A stretch of 64,000 bases of DNA. Source: Craterostigma plantagineum (Eukaryota > Streptophyta > Magnoliopsida > Lamiales > Linderniaceae). Below, in pieces: positions 44,682 through 55,557 of the stretch. Position 1 is the first letter of the stretch. Every line of letters starts with the position of its first letter. The stretch spans positions 62,001 to 126,000 of the forward strand of contig JAPQWV010000404.1 of assembly GCA_027422505.1 (NCBI GenBank), in the 5' to 3' direction. Below the pieces are notes generated by a model. The model did no database searches. It was not told where the DNA came from and saw only the letters and a program-made list of their open reading frames with translations. The translations under genes were made by a program, and so were the position numbers.

Positions 44682-45357
44682 GCTGAAGCATTCATAGTTG
44701 GTAAGAAAATTTGCTTGGTTTTCCGCCATGGAAGGTCGTCCCGTTTATGCTTTTAAGGTTCTGATTTCGTCCTTGGTTTGTAAGGTATTTTGCTGCTGTC
44801 TACACATTGTTTTTGGACGTTTTTGTGCATCCCCTTGTATTGTCGATGCCTATCTTTATTTGCAGTCTTTCACTTGTTTACCTGTTGTATTGCAAAGCAG
44901 CTTAATCATATGTTTTATATAGGATTAACTGGTTTTCTTTGGTCCCTAATTTAGGGACACTTAGCTTGGAGAGTCAAGTTAATAAATTGAACTAATATAA
45001 GGACATAATGCGTCGGAAATCTTGTTGCGTATGTAAATTGTTGCAATTTTGAAAGTTAGTGTCCGCAAGTTGCAACCATCTAAGTTAAGTTTCCCATTGC
45101 AAATTTCATTTAATTTCGTGTGTGCTTGAGAGAAGTTTGTACCTCGTTAAACATGGTGAGAAACGAACGTCGTTCGCCCAAAATATGATCTTTGGTGTCC
45201 AAGATTGGAACTGCTCCATGGCGTCTTTGTGAAGAAGACATGAGCTCGAAGTTTTGAATTTTGATGCCATTTTGCGATCAACGTGTAGGGTAACCTTTCC
45301 TCTTAGTGCAAAACATGAACGTTTTGACCATGTTAGGACAGCATTTGTTTTACTACC
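44682..45357 (+). other. 3' flank of the isopropylmalate isomerase gene
   Basis: T-rich 3' UTR-like sequence to ~44960, then unassigned. No ORF with recognisable features. Confidence 0.5.
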
Positions 45358-45489
45358 TTAGAGCTCGTTTGGTTCGAGGTATGGATTTGGATGGTATTAG
45401 TTGTAATTGAGTTTATATAAGGATGGTATGAGATTTTGGGGGTGGGATTAAGTAATGATGTCTGACATGTTTGGTATATGGGTTTAGAT

Positions 45490-45993
45490 TAGAGCTGTAA
45501 AAACGGACCGGCGGGGCGGGCCGGCCCGTAACCGCCAAAAGCCCGCCATGTGGCGGGGCGGGGGCGGGTAAGCCCAGTGGCGGGCCTAAGAAATTCATAA
45601 TCGCCACGCCGGCGGGCGCGGGCCTGGCGGGCTTAGCCTGCCAGGTTAAAATAAAAAATAAAATATTAAAAATAGGAAAAATATAAGAAAAATGAACGAA
45701 AATATATTTAAGTTAATAAACTATTTTAATATTAATATATATATATGTTAATAAGTACCAATAATTATTTTATATTTTCAATATTATATTATAAATAATA
45801 TTTTATTTTTTTTAATTGACTTGGCGGGCTACCCGCGGGCTAGCCCGCCCCGCCCCGCCAAAGCCCGCACCCGCCGCGGGCTTGCCCGCCCAGGCCTGCC
45901 TCCAGGCGGGCCTAAAGTTTCAGCGCCCGCCCCGCCACTTTGGCGGGGCGGGGCGGGGCGGCCCGCGGGCCCAAGCCCGTTTTGACAGCTCTA
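45490..45993. mobile_element. hAT-type MITE with GC-rich palindromic arms
   Basis: 504 bp, 8-bp duplication GTTTAGAT (45482-45489 and 45994-46001). Inverted ends are TAGAGCTGTAAAAACGG and, from the right, TAGAGCTGTCAAAACGG. Both arms (~150 bp) are dense in GGCGGGCC/GCCCGCC; the core is AT-rich. Apparent ORFs over the arms are artefacts. Confidence 0.9.
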
Positions 45994-46100
45994 GTTTAGA
46001 TGGTATAGGTTTAAATAAATACGATTACAAATCTATCATTCCTTTATTTAAAAAATCCGGTAGAGAGAGAGAAAAAAGTTTTATTAGGAAGAAAGCTGTT

Positions 46101-46382
46101 GGAAAAAATAGTCATCTTTTCAAAATACAAGTGCAAATCTAATTAAATTTTTAACAAAGGTGCAAAACTAGACAACTTCTTCACTTTTAACTATTATCCG
46201 TTTTACTTTGACCACAAAACTATTTCAAATTACAATTTCTACTTTCTCATTATTACAAATAAGCAATTTTTATTGATAATTATATATTTAATTAATTATA
46301 TATTTAATCCTAAATAAATTTAATTATTTTCAGTTAAAACATTTTAATTAAAACCAACTTTCCTAGGCTGGCCTTTTGCAAC
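46101..46382. repeat. MULE2 left TIR
   Basis: Shares 'caagtgcaaatct', 'tgcaaaactagacaacttct' and 'aataagcaat' blocks with the complement of the right TIR. Confidence 0.85.
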
Positions 46383-46614
46383 GTATCAAGCAGCTAACGT
46401 CTAGAATCTTTGCATTATTTTTTTATTAACATTGTTTTATTATAATTAAAAAATATATAAAGAAGATACGAAGAATAAGAAAACCTATTCAAACGTTCTT
46501 TTGAATGGAAAAGCAGGCAAAAAACTTTTAGAAAACGACTGCGTAGTATTAAAGAATATGGTCTTTCAAAATATTCAAACAACAACTATGTAATAATCAA
46601 TTTCTATAAAGTTG

Positions 46615-49267
46615 TCACACATAATCATCATTAATTTCCACTGAGCGTTTTTTGCGACTTTCTATCCATTTCACATGGATATCGCCGTGTTCGCTTTCGT
46701 CCGACTTTTCTCTCTGGGCGAAGATAAGGATTGTGACCAGATAAAAAGAAGGCTTCCAAGGAGACTCCTCTAATGGACACGCAAATTGATAAGAATATGT
46801 TGCCTCCAATATTTCAATTCCAAAATCATCTGGAACACATTCACATGGATCGACTTTAAAATACTTACACACCTGAAAGAAAACATAGAGACAAGTTCCA
46901 ATAATAATAATACTAATAATAACAATAACAATAAAAACATCAATAACTTGAATACTAGTAATAATAATAAACAATAATAAAAATAATAATATGATTTCAT
47001 CACATACCTGCATTGCATGTGAGCATGGAATTTTGTAAACCATCCACTTGCCACACGTACAAGAACGATCTTTGAGATTAACATGATGAACTTGAGGGCG
47101 ACGGCCTGGTTTTCTTGGAGTAATAACAGCGGTTGTCCTAGTAACTGTGTTGTAGGGGTGAACTGTATGTTTTGTAGCTTTCCTATCCCAACGACTATAT
47201 TGGAGATGGACTTTTTCAGGCCATAAATGTCGTTCTTGTTTCAAGCGATATATCTCCCTTCGATGTTCTTGAAAGTAGTCTAGACAACGCAAAAAAGTAG
47301 CTTGTGCAATAGCCGTGGGAGGTAGCCGACGAGCGCCCCTGAGTACACTATTCATTATTTCGGACCAATTTGATGTAGCTGACCCATACCTATAATAATG
47401 ATGAATATATATCAACGTGATAAAAAAATAAAGAAATCATACCTAGCACCACCATCATGAGCAAAAGTCCATCGAGCTGGATTTATCTTTTTAACCACTG
47501 ATATGCCCCTTCATTTATTTTCTTAATGTTCTCCATGATGCTGTCAAACTTGCCAACATCTTTTGCATATGCAGCTGACCACGCCATGCTCTTCAAGTGA
47601 GAACTTTTGTATTTCTCCATAAAATTTGACATAACATGCCGCATACAAAACCTACGGCAGCCCTCTAGCTCAGAAAATGCAGGGATGTATGGTAGAGCTC
47701 CTATTAAGCCAGAACCTCGATTGGATATCAAACACGTCTTGCGTCTTCCTTGAATAATATGTGTGCTAAGCAGATCAAGAAACCAATGCCAAGAATATTT
47801 TGATTCCTCTTCAACAAAAGCAAAAGCTAATGGCAAAATATGACCACCCGCATCAAGCGCAGTGGCAATTAGAAGTTTGCACTCATAATTTGAATGCAAG
47901 TGTGCCGCATCAACTGTAATAACAGGCCGACAATGTTTGTATGCGTCAATACACGGACCGAAAGCCCCAAAAAACGTAATTCATCATAGAAGCACCATTC
48001 TCTAAAGGTATATTGTCATACATAACAATGGTACCTGCGTATTAAATATGGTGTTGTGGGTATCATCATAATAATAACAATAATAATAATAATAATAATA
48101 GTAATAATAATATAAAGTGTAAGAAATATAATAAATAATGAGTTACCTGGATTAACTTGTTGCACAGCGTGAAGGAAACATGGCAATTTGGGAACAAATG
48201 TCTCCCATGTGCCATATATTTCTTGCACTGCTAAATTTACTGTTCGCCGTGCTCTGTATCGGTTAATATCAAAACCGATCTTATTTTTAATTAGTCGGCG
48301 AACCTCAACAACAGTGATGGCATGATCTCCCTTAATATCACCAAGTATTTCGGATGCAATCAACCTCACACTTAAATTCTTATGCTCTAAAGATAGGTAA
48401 CTGCTGATATAACATTTGTGCTCTCCTTGGTACATAGAGACCTTCCAAACTTGTGACTTCTTCTTCAATATACCTCTAATTCTCCAATCGCAAGGTCGTA
48501 TACCTTTCTCTTGTGGACAACGCACCTCCCACGCTTTTCGTGTACGAGTTTTAACTATATAGGACCTTCTATTTCTTCTATGCAATATCGTTGAACTGCC
48601 ATCTGAAAAGCCTCTTTAGTATCAAAGCATAAGCTAGTATCAAATAACCCCTTCCTGCTAGAATTGTCAAACTTGTTTGGAATACCAATGGAATCTGCTA
48701 ACATTGAAGGCACAGAAGACGTAAACAAATTTCTCGGATTCCATGATGTATTCGATGTTGTAGCATCTGTAGGTGACTCAACTTGCGGTTCGCTTTCAAC
48801 TAGTTCATTTTCAAGATAGACGTCAGAATGACCACGGTCTACAATACAAAAAATATTTCAAAAAAATTATATTAAAGAAGCTAGAAAAAAATTTAAACCA
48901 TTATAAAAAATGCACCTGGAATCTCCGTCACATAAACTTCTTCAATATACATGTTTATCCCAGTAGCATTGACGTAAGTAACCTTGTCATCGCTATCTAT
49001 GTCGTGGAAAAAAGACGTAACACGATTTGCATCATCTATTGCCATATATTGCACACATATCTTCAATAAACTATCATGCAATCCACTAATTTCTCGCAAC
49101 TGAGTCAACATCTCATTGAACGAAACATCGCGTGAAAATATTCCACTATTTTTTGGAGGTTGATCATAAACTATGTGATTGCCAATTGTGATTAAGTTGC
49201 CACCCCAATATAGCGTCACAATAACTGAAATGGACATAATTTCAGTATTGCGTCTGACGTCAGCCAT
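46615..49267 (-). pseudogene. MULE2 transposase (MuDR/FAR1-type), nearly complete but frameshifted
   Basis: The exon-like parts on the minus strand run from a ubiquitin-fold/PB1-like N-terminus (49267-48893, IVTLYWGGNLITIGNHIVYD) through the MuDR DNA-binding domain (48600-48150, RKAWEVRCPQEKGIRPCDW) and MULE core (48030-47483, ITVDAAHLHSNYECKLLIAT; TCLISNRGSGLIGALP) to a SWIM zinc finger (47090-47010, CTCGKWMVYKIPCSHAMQ) and the C-terminus to 46615. Plausible introns are ~48145-48033 and 47007-46873 (GT-AG); both contain AAT-type microsatellites. Single-base frameshifts lie near 48590 and near 47966. In the core the usual SDR motif reads SNR, so the second catalytic Asp is Asn. The element is therefore probably unable to transpose itself. 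Confidence 0.8.
46900..46985. repeat. AAT-rich microsatellite in a MULE2 intron
   Basis: Imperfect AATAATA runs between the SWIM exon and the last exon. A second such run is at 48066-48112 in the upstream intron. Confidence 0.85.
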
Positions 49268-49691
49268 CTTCTTTCACATGGCTCTCAAACAGAGAGAGTA
49301 ACTAAAACAAAGAGTGAAAGGCCGCCATAAACAAACGGAGAGATTAAACACAAGAGATACTCAAAGGTGGAGCAAATTGAGGGAATTAGACATAACATGC
49401 CTGTCCTTGCCTTTGAAACTCATCAGATTTGGATTCCAACTTCACGCAAGCCATGTAAGAAGTCACAAATTCAGAGATATTCGTTGTAGAAAGACAGACC
49501 CACTCCACCAAGATTGTGGCTTTCTTTCGTCAATTATTCAATTTCTTCTCATTCAATTGTTTATATATTTCCTCTTTATAAAATTAGTGTATTCTTATTC
49601 TTATGATCTTCCTTTATGTTTTTCGAAGTAACAAAAATATTGACACTAAAATAATATTTTCTATATAATGCAGAAGATTCTAACCATTACT

Positions 49692-49940
49692 CGTTGCAAG
49701 GCCTAGGGAAGTTTGGTTTTAATTAAAATGTTTTACCTGAAAATAATTAATGTTAGTTAGAGTTAAATATATAATTATCAATAAAACATTGCTTATTTGT
49801 ATTAATATGAAAGTAGAAAATGTAATTTGAAATAGTTTTGTGGTCAAAAGGATATAATTAAAAGTGAAGAAGTTGTCTAGTTTTGCACCTTTAGTTAACT
49901 AGATTTGCACTTGTATTTTAAAAACATGTCTATTTTTGCC
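49692..49940. repeat. MULE2 right TIR
   Basis: Inverted copy of 46101-46382. Several 5-20-bp gaps account for the length difference. Confidence 0.85.
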
Positions 49941-50103
49941 ATTCTCTCGTAGAGGTCTTTAATTAAACCTCGATAAGGGGTATGAAGGGGGTATTAATTA
50001 AACCCCATGTTTAAATAAACCCTCCAACCAAACATTGCATTACTTAATCCTACACCCCCTAATACTCCCAACCAAACACACTCTAAGGTTTTATGGTTTT
50101 ATG

Positions 50104-50746
50104 CATTGTTACTTTACGTGCACCGGTGAACGAGGTGAGGCGACGACAGATCGCCTCTGAGCACTTAGAGGCGGAAACCTTCGCAGAGGCGGCTCCAGGC
50201 GACGCCTACTGTAAGGCGTTGAGGCGCCTAGGCGGTGAGGCGGTCGCCCTAGTGAAGAACAGTCTATTGCAGGCAGCACGGTCGGTAAGATCGGTCTATT
50301 GCAGGGTAGATTATTGCTGTGTTGAATTGAAGATGATGAAGAAAACCCTAGGTTATGTGTTAAATGGGCCTTTTTATGTGTTCTTTCTAGTTTATTTTAA
50401 AAATTTAGTTCAAATATTTATAAAATCTTACAATGACTCAATTGGACTTAATTTATTAAGTTTTTTTGTTATTTCATTAAAAATAAAATACATAAAACTT
50501 TTGGTAACGATGCCTAACACCCAAACAATTGTTTTTTTAATTAACTAATTAATTATTACTATTTTATTTAACAAAATAATCAACTCATAAAAAGCTTCAA
50601 TAATTAATTTCTTTCAATAAGAGGAACTATATAAAATATTTATATGATAAAATTCGCCTCGATTGTATAAGGCGACCGCGTTATTTACGCCTCGCCTCTG
50701 AGGCAAGGCAGTGACCTTTCGCCTTTCGCGTCTCTCGCCTTTAATA
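50104..50746. mobile_element. Probable hAT-type MITE with GGCG-rich arms
   Basis: Both outer parts are rich in AGGCG/CGCCT (50128-50260 and 50650-50740), the core is AT-rich, and an 11-bp direct repeat ATGGTTTTATG stands at both sides (50093-50103 and 50747-50757). The terminal inverted repeat is weak. Confidence 0.5.
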
Positions 50747-50844
50747 ATTATGGTTTTATGGAACACTTGAATCTTGAGTTAGGGGTTTGCTTATACAATT
50801 GAAAAGCATAAGAAGGACGGGATCATTTTATGTTCGACGACGAT

Positions 50845-51394
50845 TAGAGTTGTCAATGGGCCGGGCCGGGGCAGGCTGGCCTGCCGCCCGCCAAAGGGAG
50901 CTGTGTGGCGGGCCAGGGCGGGCCTTCAAAACTGAAGTCCAGCCCGCCCCGCCAGCAGGCCTAGCGGGCCAGGCCCGCCCGCCATGAATTTTTTTTTTTA
51001 AATTCTTTTTATTTAAAATTTTTATTTAATTAAAAATAATTTATATAATTATGATATTACATTAATTATGTATTAATTTATCAATGCATCATTAATTTTT
51101 TAATTAGAATATTTAAATATATATTAATTATGCATTAATTAATAAATGCATCATTAATTATAAATAATATCATTAATTAACTCCTCTACTTAAATAAATA
51201 TATATTTAATTTATAAAATTAATTAATAAAAAATATGGTGGGCTGGCCCGCGCCCGCCCCGCCCCGCCCCGCCTAGCCCATGGCCCACGCGGGCTAGCCC
51301 GTTTAGGCCCGCCTCCTGACGGGCCTTAAAAATTCCAGTCCACCCCGCCCCATAGGCAGGACGAGGCGGGCCGTGGGCTATTTTGACAGCACTA
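50845..51394. mobile_element. hAT-type MITE with GC-rich palindromic arms, second copy of the 45490 family
   Basis: 550 bp. Ends are TAGAGTTGTCAATGGGCC and, from the right, TAGTGCTGTCAAAATAGCC; the 8-bp duplications are ACGACGAT (50837-50844) and ACGATGAT (51395-51402). It has the same arm composition as 45490-45993 with an AT-rich core. Confidence 0.85.
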
Positions 51395-51638
51395 ACGATG
51401 ATGGGTTCAAATTTGATGTAATTGATCTTAGAGAGTTGAGCAAGAAGAATTAATTCCACCGAAAAGATTTGGATAGTCGGATAATGAAATATTTCACATT
51501 ATATTCGAACTAAAATTAGTCGGATTATCTAATCACATGTTGCTTTGGGATTAGAAACCGAACTATCAATTATTAGGATGTAAGAAAACAAGAGTGGAGA
51601 TTTTGAAAAAAATATATAACTATGCGATCACTTACGAG

Positions 51639-51953
51639 TAGGGTGAAAGATGAGCCGACCAGCTCGTGTGCTCAACGATTTGGCTCGGCAAAAGCTCGGC
51701 TCGAGCTCGATATAAATGAGCTCGAGCTCATATAAGTTGAGCTCTAGCTCGTTTATGTCGAGCTCGAGCTTGAGCCCAATCATGTGGGCTCGAGCTTTGG
51801 GCTCGAGCTTTTCTTTTGTATTATTTTTTTAATTTTTAATTTTAATATTAAATCTATATTATTTTTATTAATATTTTAATTTTTTATTTAAAGCTCGAGC
51901 TCGAGGTCAGCTTTAAACTCGAGCGCCGAAAATGAGCTTCCCTTACGGCCCTA
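51639..51953. mobile_element. hAT-type MITE with GAGCTCGAG-rich arms
   Basis: 315 bp, starts TAGGGTGAAAGATGAGCCG, complement of end TAGGGCCGTAAGGGAAGC, 8-bp duplications CTTACGAG (51631-51638) and CTTACGAT (51954-51961). The left arm is a string of GAGCTCGAGCTC palindromes. Confidence 0.85.
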
Positions 51954-51961
51954 CTTACGAT

Positions 51962-52337
51962 AAAGTTAAACAAAAGAGAGGAAAAAAAAAAAGAGAGCCT
52001 TATCGGTAACGCCACTTTAACTTTTCTATTCACCATCACCAACGCCCAAAGGGTTCGACTCAGACTCTCTATAAACCATGAACACAGCATTATACATGTT
52101 GCTTATGGGGAGGTTGGAGTTTTAAGGTAGATTATTTAAAATAACATCGAATAAAATGTTAACACTTGCATCCATTCTAAATACAAAAAAAAAAAAAAAA
52201 AAGTTAAACAAATAAAAAAGATAAATTGCAAATCGAATCCGTGAGCACAGACGTCTACATATATGTATATCTCCAATCTCCACACACTTCACCACCTAAC
52301 TTCATACATACGAACAAAACTGATCGCTCCTTCGAAA
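51962..52337 (+). promoter_or_regulatory. 5' flank of the thaumatin-like gene
   Basis: About 376 bp between a hAT MITE and the ATG. A poly-A tract lies at 52184-52201. No TATA box can be placed with confidence. Confidence 0.35.
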
Positions 52338-53187
52338 ATGGCCTCTTACATCAGCAGCTTCATCGTAATCTTCTCCACCACCTCTCTCCTCCACCTCACC
52401 CTCTCCGCCGCCGACCCATACGGCGGCGGCGGCGGCCTCTTCCTCACCGTCGTGAACAACTGCCCCTTCACCATCTGGCCGGCGATCCAGCCCAACGCCG
52501 GCCACCCAACCCTCGAGCGCGGCGGCTTCGAGCTCACCACCCTCAGCCACCGCTCCTTCCCGGCCCCCTCCGGCCAATGGTCCGGCCGAATCTGGGCTCG
52601 CACCGGCTGCGCGTGGGCCAACGGCTGCTTCACCTGCTGCACCGGCGACTGCGGTGGCCGCCTCGAGTGCGACGGCCTCGGCGGCGCCGCGCCCTCCACC
52701 TTAGCCCAGTTCACCCTCCACCACGGCGGCGCCGATCTCTCCTCCTACGGCGTCAGCTTAGTCGACGGATTCAACCTCCCAATGACTGTACGGCGAAATT
52801 GCTTCGTCTATTTCCATTATTACGGTAAACAATTAATTAATTCATAAATTTGCTGCAATAATTTTGCTACAGGTGACTCCCCACGAAGGCAAGGGTCAGT
52901 GCCCGGTGGTGGGGTGCAGGGCGGATCTGCTGGCGGCGTGTCCGCCGGAACTTCAGATTAAGGCCGCCGGCGCCACCGTCGGGTGCAAGAGCGGCTGCGC
53001 GGCGTTCGGTACGGACGAGCTTTGCTGTCGGAATAATTACAACAGTCCTCAGGCGTGTAAGGGATCGAAGTGGTCGGAGTATTTCAAGCAAGCTTGCCCG
53101 GCGACGTTCACCTACGCCCACGACAGTCCGTCGCTAACCCACGACTGCTCGGCGCCGCGCGAGCTTAAGGTTATATTCTGCCACTAA
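52338..53187 (+). CDS. Thaumatin-like protein (PR-5 family), 2 exons, 254 aa
   Basis: Exons 52338-52787 and 52873-53187 with an 85-bp GT-AG intron. Residues 1-~25 are a signal peptide (hydrophobic run ending LTLSAA), so the protein is secreted. The thaumatin domain follows: FLTVVNNCPFTIWPAIQPNA, RIWARTGCAWANGC, TGDCGGRLECDG, the signature end YGVSLVDGFNLPMTV, then CKSGCAAF, ELCCRNNY and the C-terminal IFCH. I count 18 Cys in the mature part instead of the usual 16; the extra two are in the GCFTCCTGDC region. Of the acidic-cleft REDDD residues, the usual Glu of LAEF is Gln (LAQFTL) and the first Asp before SLVDGF is Gly. Antifungal or glucan-binding activity is therefore doubtful. The intron position after LPMT is typical. 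It appears intact. Confidence 0.93.
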
Positions 53188-53404
53188 TCGCCGTCGCCGT
53201 TGTAGGCCTTTTTAAAGCTTTTTGTTTTTACCCATTTTCAAATAAATAAATACTACCTTCGAATGTATCTGCGAAGTTTATATGTATAAATATATATACA
53301 TATATATATATATATTTATGTAATCATTCAAATGCACCGATGGGAAAACGCGATGATTGTCTTGCCTCTCACTATAGACGTCGTCGGTGATGTTTAATTT
53401 TAGG

Positions 53405-53407
<3 letters not shown>

Positions 53408-53471
<64 letters not shown>

Positions 53472-53480
53472 CTATTATTA
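53408..53480. repeat. (TTA)n microsatellite
   Basis: About 21 TTA/ATT units with one interruption near the end. Confidence 0.95.
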
Positions 53481-53610
53481 TATCAACGTGTCACTTCATC
53501 TGAGCTCAAAGCCAAATTTATAGTGTAATAATGTACTGATATAGCATATTATTTTGATTTGATGAATTTTAATGAGTAGATAATAAAAGGTTAAGAATTT
53601 AAAGTGGTTA

Positions 53611-54154
53611 GAGCATCTCCAACCCGCAGCATGAAAATACAGTTAATTCTGCACAATATTACAGCTGCTACAGTGCTTTTACTCCAACCCATAAACTCTA
53701 TTTTCTACACTAATTTTCACTCCAACCCATTAACTCTATTTTCTACTTTAAAAATCAAATTCTATATTAAACATTATATTATAATTATTAAAAAATCAAT
53801 AAATTATAATAATTCATTTTAAAATTAACTAACTATAAACTTAGCATATTATTTAATTATAATTTTATTAAATTAAAACGAAAATATAAATAAATAATAG
53901 AATATTAATATTGTTTTACTTTTATTATTAGAATATCAAATATTTAAATAGAATTAAAAAAATATTTTATTAAATAAATTATAATAAATAGAAAGTTCAA
54001 CACAATTTTTGTGCTGAGAATTGTGTGTACTCTAGATCTAGAGTATCTCTGCAGATCAACACAATATTAGTGTTAGATATAGAGTCCCGTTGGAGTAAAG
54101 ACGTACTTTATTTTTGTGTTTTACACAAAAATGAAGTATCCGTTGGAGATGCTC
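53611..54154. mobile_element. PIF/Harbinger-type MITE
   Basis: 544 bp, ends GAGCATCTCCAACCC and (complement) GAGCATCTCCAACGG, TTA duplicated at 53608-53610 and 54155-54157. The 'gagcatctccaa' end is a widespread plant Tourist signature. The interior is AT-rich and noncoding. Confidence 0.9.
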
Positions 54155-54399
54155 TTAGGATGCTCTATTATATGGTCTTCAATGGCCACTACTTTCGTGC
54201 GTTGAAAAGACGATTCGAAATCAACATGTGTCGTGTCCTTATTAATTAATCCCTATTTATGCTTTGGATATAACTGTAGCTGTAAAAGGTGTTAACTTTA
54301 CGTTAAAGTAACTTCGAAATTCTCTGTCACACATAAAATTATGGTGAAATTATGGTTTATTTATTCATATATTTAGTGAAATGAGCATCGGTTGGCCCA

Positions 54400-55493
54400 T
54401 TACTCAAGTCCAAGAAAATCTTCGACCCATTTCAGCCTATAATTAGTTCTCCTCCCATCAATCAGCATATCGTGGCTGTCAGCAGCGGCTTCAGATGAGC
54501 TCATGACATGTTCATCATCATCTTCTTCACTCCTCTCATGTACACAATTACTAATACTTTCCCCATAGTCGAAATTCTTCGCCGGAGCTGCTTCTGTTAT
54601 GGGAGCCGCCGGCAATCGACACATAAGCCTCGACTTTTTCCTCAGATGAGCGTTCCAATAGTTCTTTATCTCGTTATCCGTCCGCCCTGGAAGTCTCTTT
54701 GCGATGATCGACCACCTAGCAATATATCGCCGCAGATCAGCAAATATGTACTTCATAGGAGAACGTTGTTTTTAATCCCCAGTGTTTCAAGTACGAATGT
54801 TTTTTGCCTCTCATGTTCCGAGATGCTACTTTTATTCCATAACTGTTAACGATTTAGTGTCGTTTTAATTCAACGGTTAATTATCCGTTAGTTTGGACGA
54901 AATTAAGGTCCATACCAGTTTGCTGGCTCGACACGTAATTTCGTACAAAGTGACGGTTAAATTAACTTAAATACCAAAATAACACAAAATTGATAACGCA
55001 ACTAAGGATTAAAAGCAACATCTCGCAACATGTAAAATCAGAAGCGCCCATAGCTTAAACACACTGAGTCGGAAAAATAACGTTCGCCATTCACATATAC
55101 GATATGATATGATATAAATGAGATATGCCTATTTCCTAGGAGCCTGTGAAGCCTGAGAATCAAGTCATCTTCTGCATAAGATATGTTTCCTCTCTTTATA
55201 TCAGGCCTTAGGTAATTCAACCACCTCAATCTGCAGCTCTTTCCACACCTCTTTAACCCTTCAAAATTCACACACAAACACACATGCATATATTTTATAT
55301 CTACAAATATATATTGTGACTAAATTTTTCTGCGAATTATATTACCTGAATTAAGGGCTATGGATTTCCACCTCTTGGGACCTTGAATCTTTATTTGTCG
55401 GGCGAGAATCTCGTCTTCTTCGGCAGTCCATGCACCTTTGTTGAGAGTAGTTATCGATGATATTTTATCGTTATTTTCTTTTTTAGGTATCAT
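54400..55493 (-). CDS. R2R3-MYB transcription factor, 3 exons, 197 aa
   Basis: Exons (minus strand) 55493-55346, 55258-55129, 54715-54400; the 130-bp second exon and both intron positions are the standard R2R3-MYB ones. Residues ~19-68 are R2 ([30 protein letters not shown]) and ~72-120 R3 ([40 protein letters not shown]). R3 has a near-complete bHLH-contact motif (DLxxRxxxL..., with Ile for the second Leu). The rest is a short acidic tail ([10 protein letters not shown]) and a hydrophobic/acidic C-terminus (WVEDFLGLE). It is a DNA-binding regulator; target genes and subgroup are not certain. Intron 2 has a GC instead of GT donor (AATAG|GCATAT), compatible with a rare GC-AG intron but also with a damaged donor. 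Its 3' end faces the thaumatin-like gene. Confidence 0.85.
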
Positions 55494-55557
55494 TTTTTGT
55501 TTAATATGAAAATTTTTGGAGCAATCAAAAACTATATGTATGATATATATACGTAGG

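Larger units (their letters stand above)
46101..49940 (-). mobile_element. MULE2: Mutator-like element with transposase gene
   Basis: 3840 bp with ~250-280-bp terminal inverted repeats (46101-46382 and 49692-49940) that align nearly throughout, starting GGAAAAAATAGTCAT and GGCAAAAATAGACAT. It carries a single transposase gene on the minus strand. A 9-bp duplication is not evident at these limits; the ends may be slightly frayed, since the left flank has an extra purine-rich stretch. Confidence 0.85.
45358..50086. mobile_element. Old MITE split by a hAT MITE and by MULE2
   Basis: Inverted ends TTAGAGCTCGTTTGGTT (45358) and, on the complement of 50086, TTAGAGTGTGTTTGGTT. They extend into a shared GGGGGTG.GGATTAAGTAATG block (~45438-45460 and ~50038-50064). 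Its own sequence is only ~0.35 kb; the rest is the hAT MITE 45490-45993 and MULE2. The superfamily is uncertain because the target duplication is not clear. Confidence 0.55.

Noticed and set aside
44244..44729. 161-codon antisense ORF over the isopropylmalate isomerase gene
   Set aside because: A shadow of a GC-rich coding exon. The sense strand carries all conserved motifs.
46060..46110. 9-bp target duplication for MULE2
   Set aside because: No matching 9-mers at the apparent TIR ends. Left purine-rich sequence makes the exact limit uncertain, so none was claimed.
45413..46142. Pro/Gly/Arg-rich ORFs over the GC-rich MITEs (also 50787-50987 and 51223-51459)
   Set aside because: They follow from GGCGGGCC repeats of the MITE arms. 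The MITE limits are set by inverted ends and duplications.
52226..52828. 200-codon Arg/Pro/His-rich ORF overlapping the thaumatin-like gene
   Set aside because: Out-of-frame shadow of the GC-rich exon 1. The other frame has the signal peptide and thaumatin motifs.
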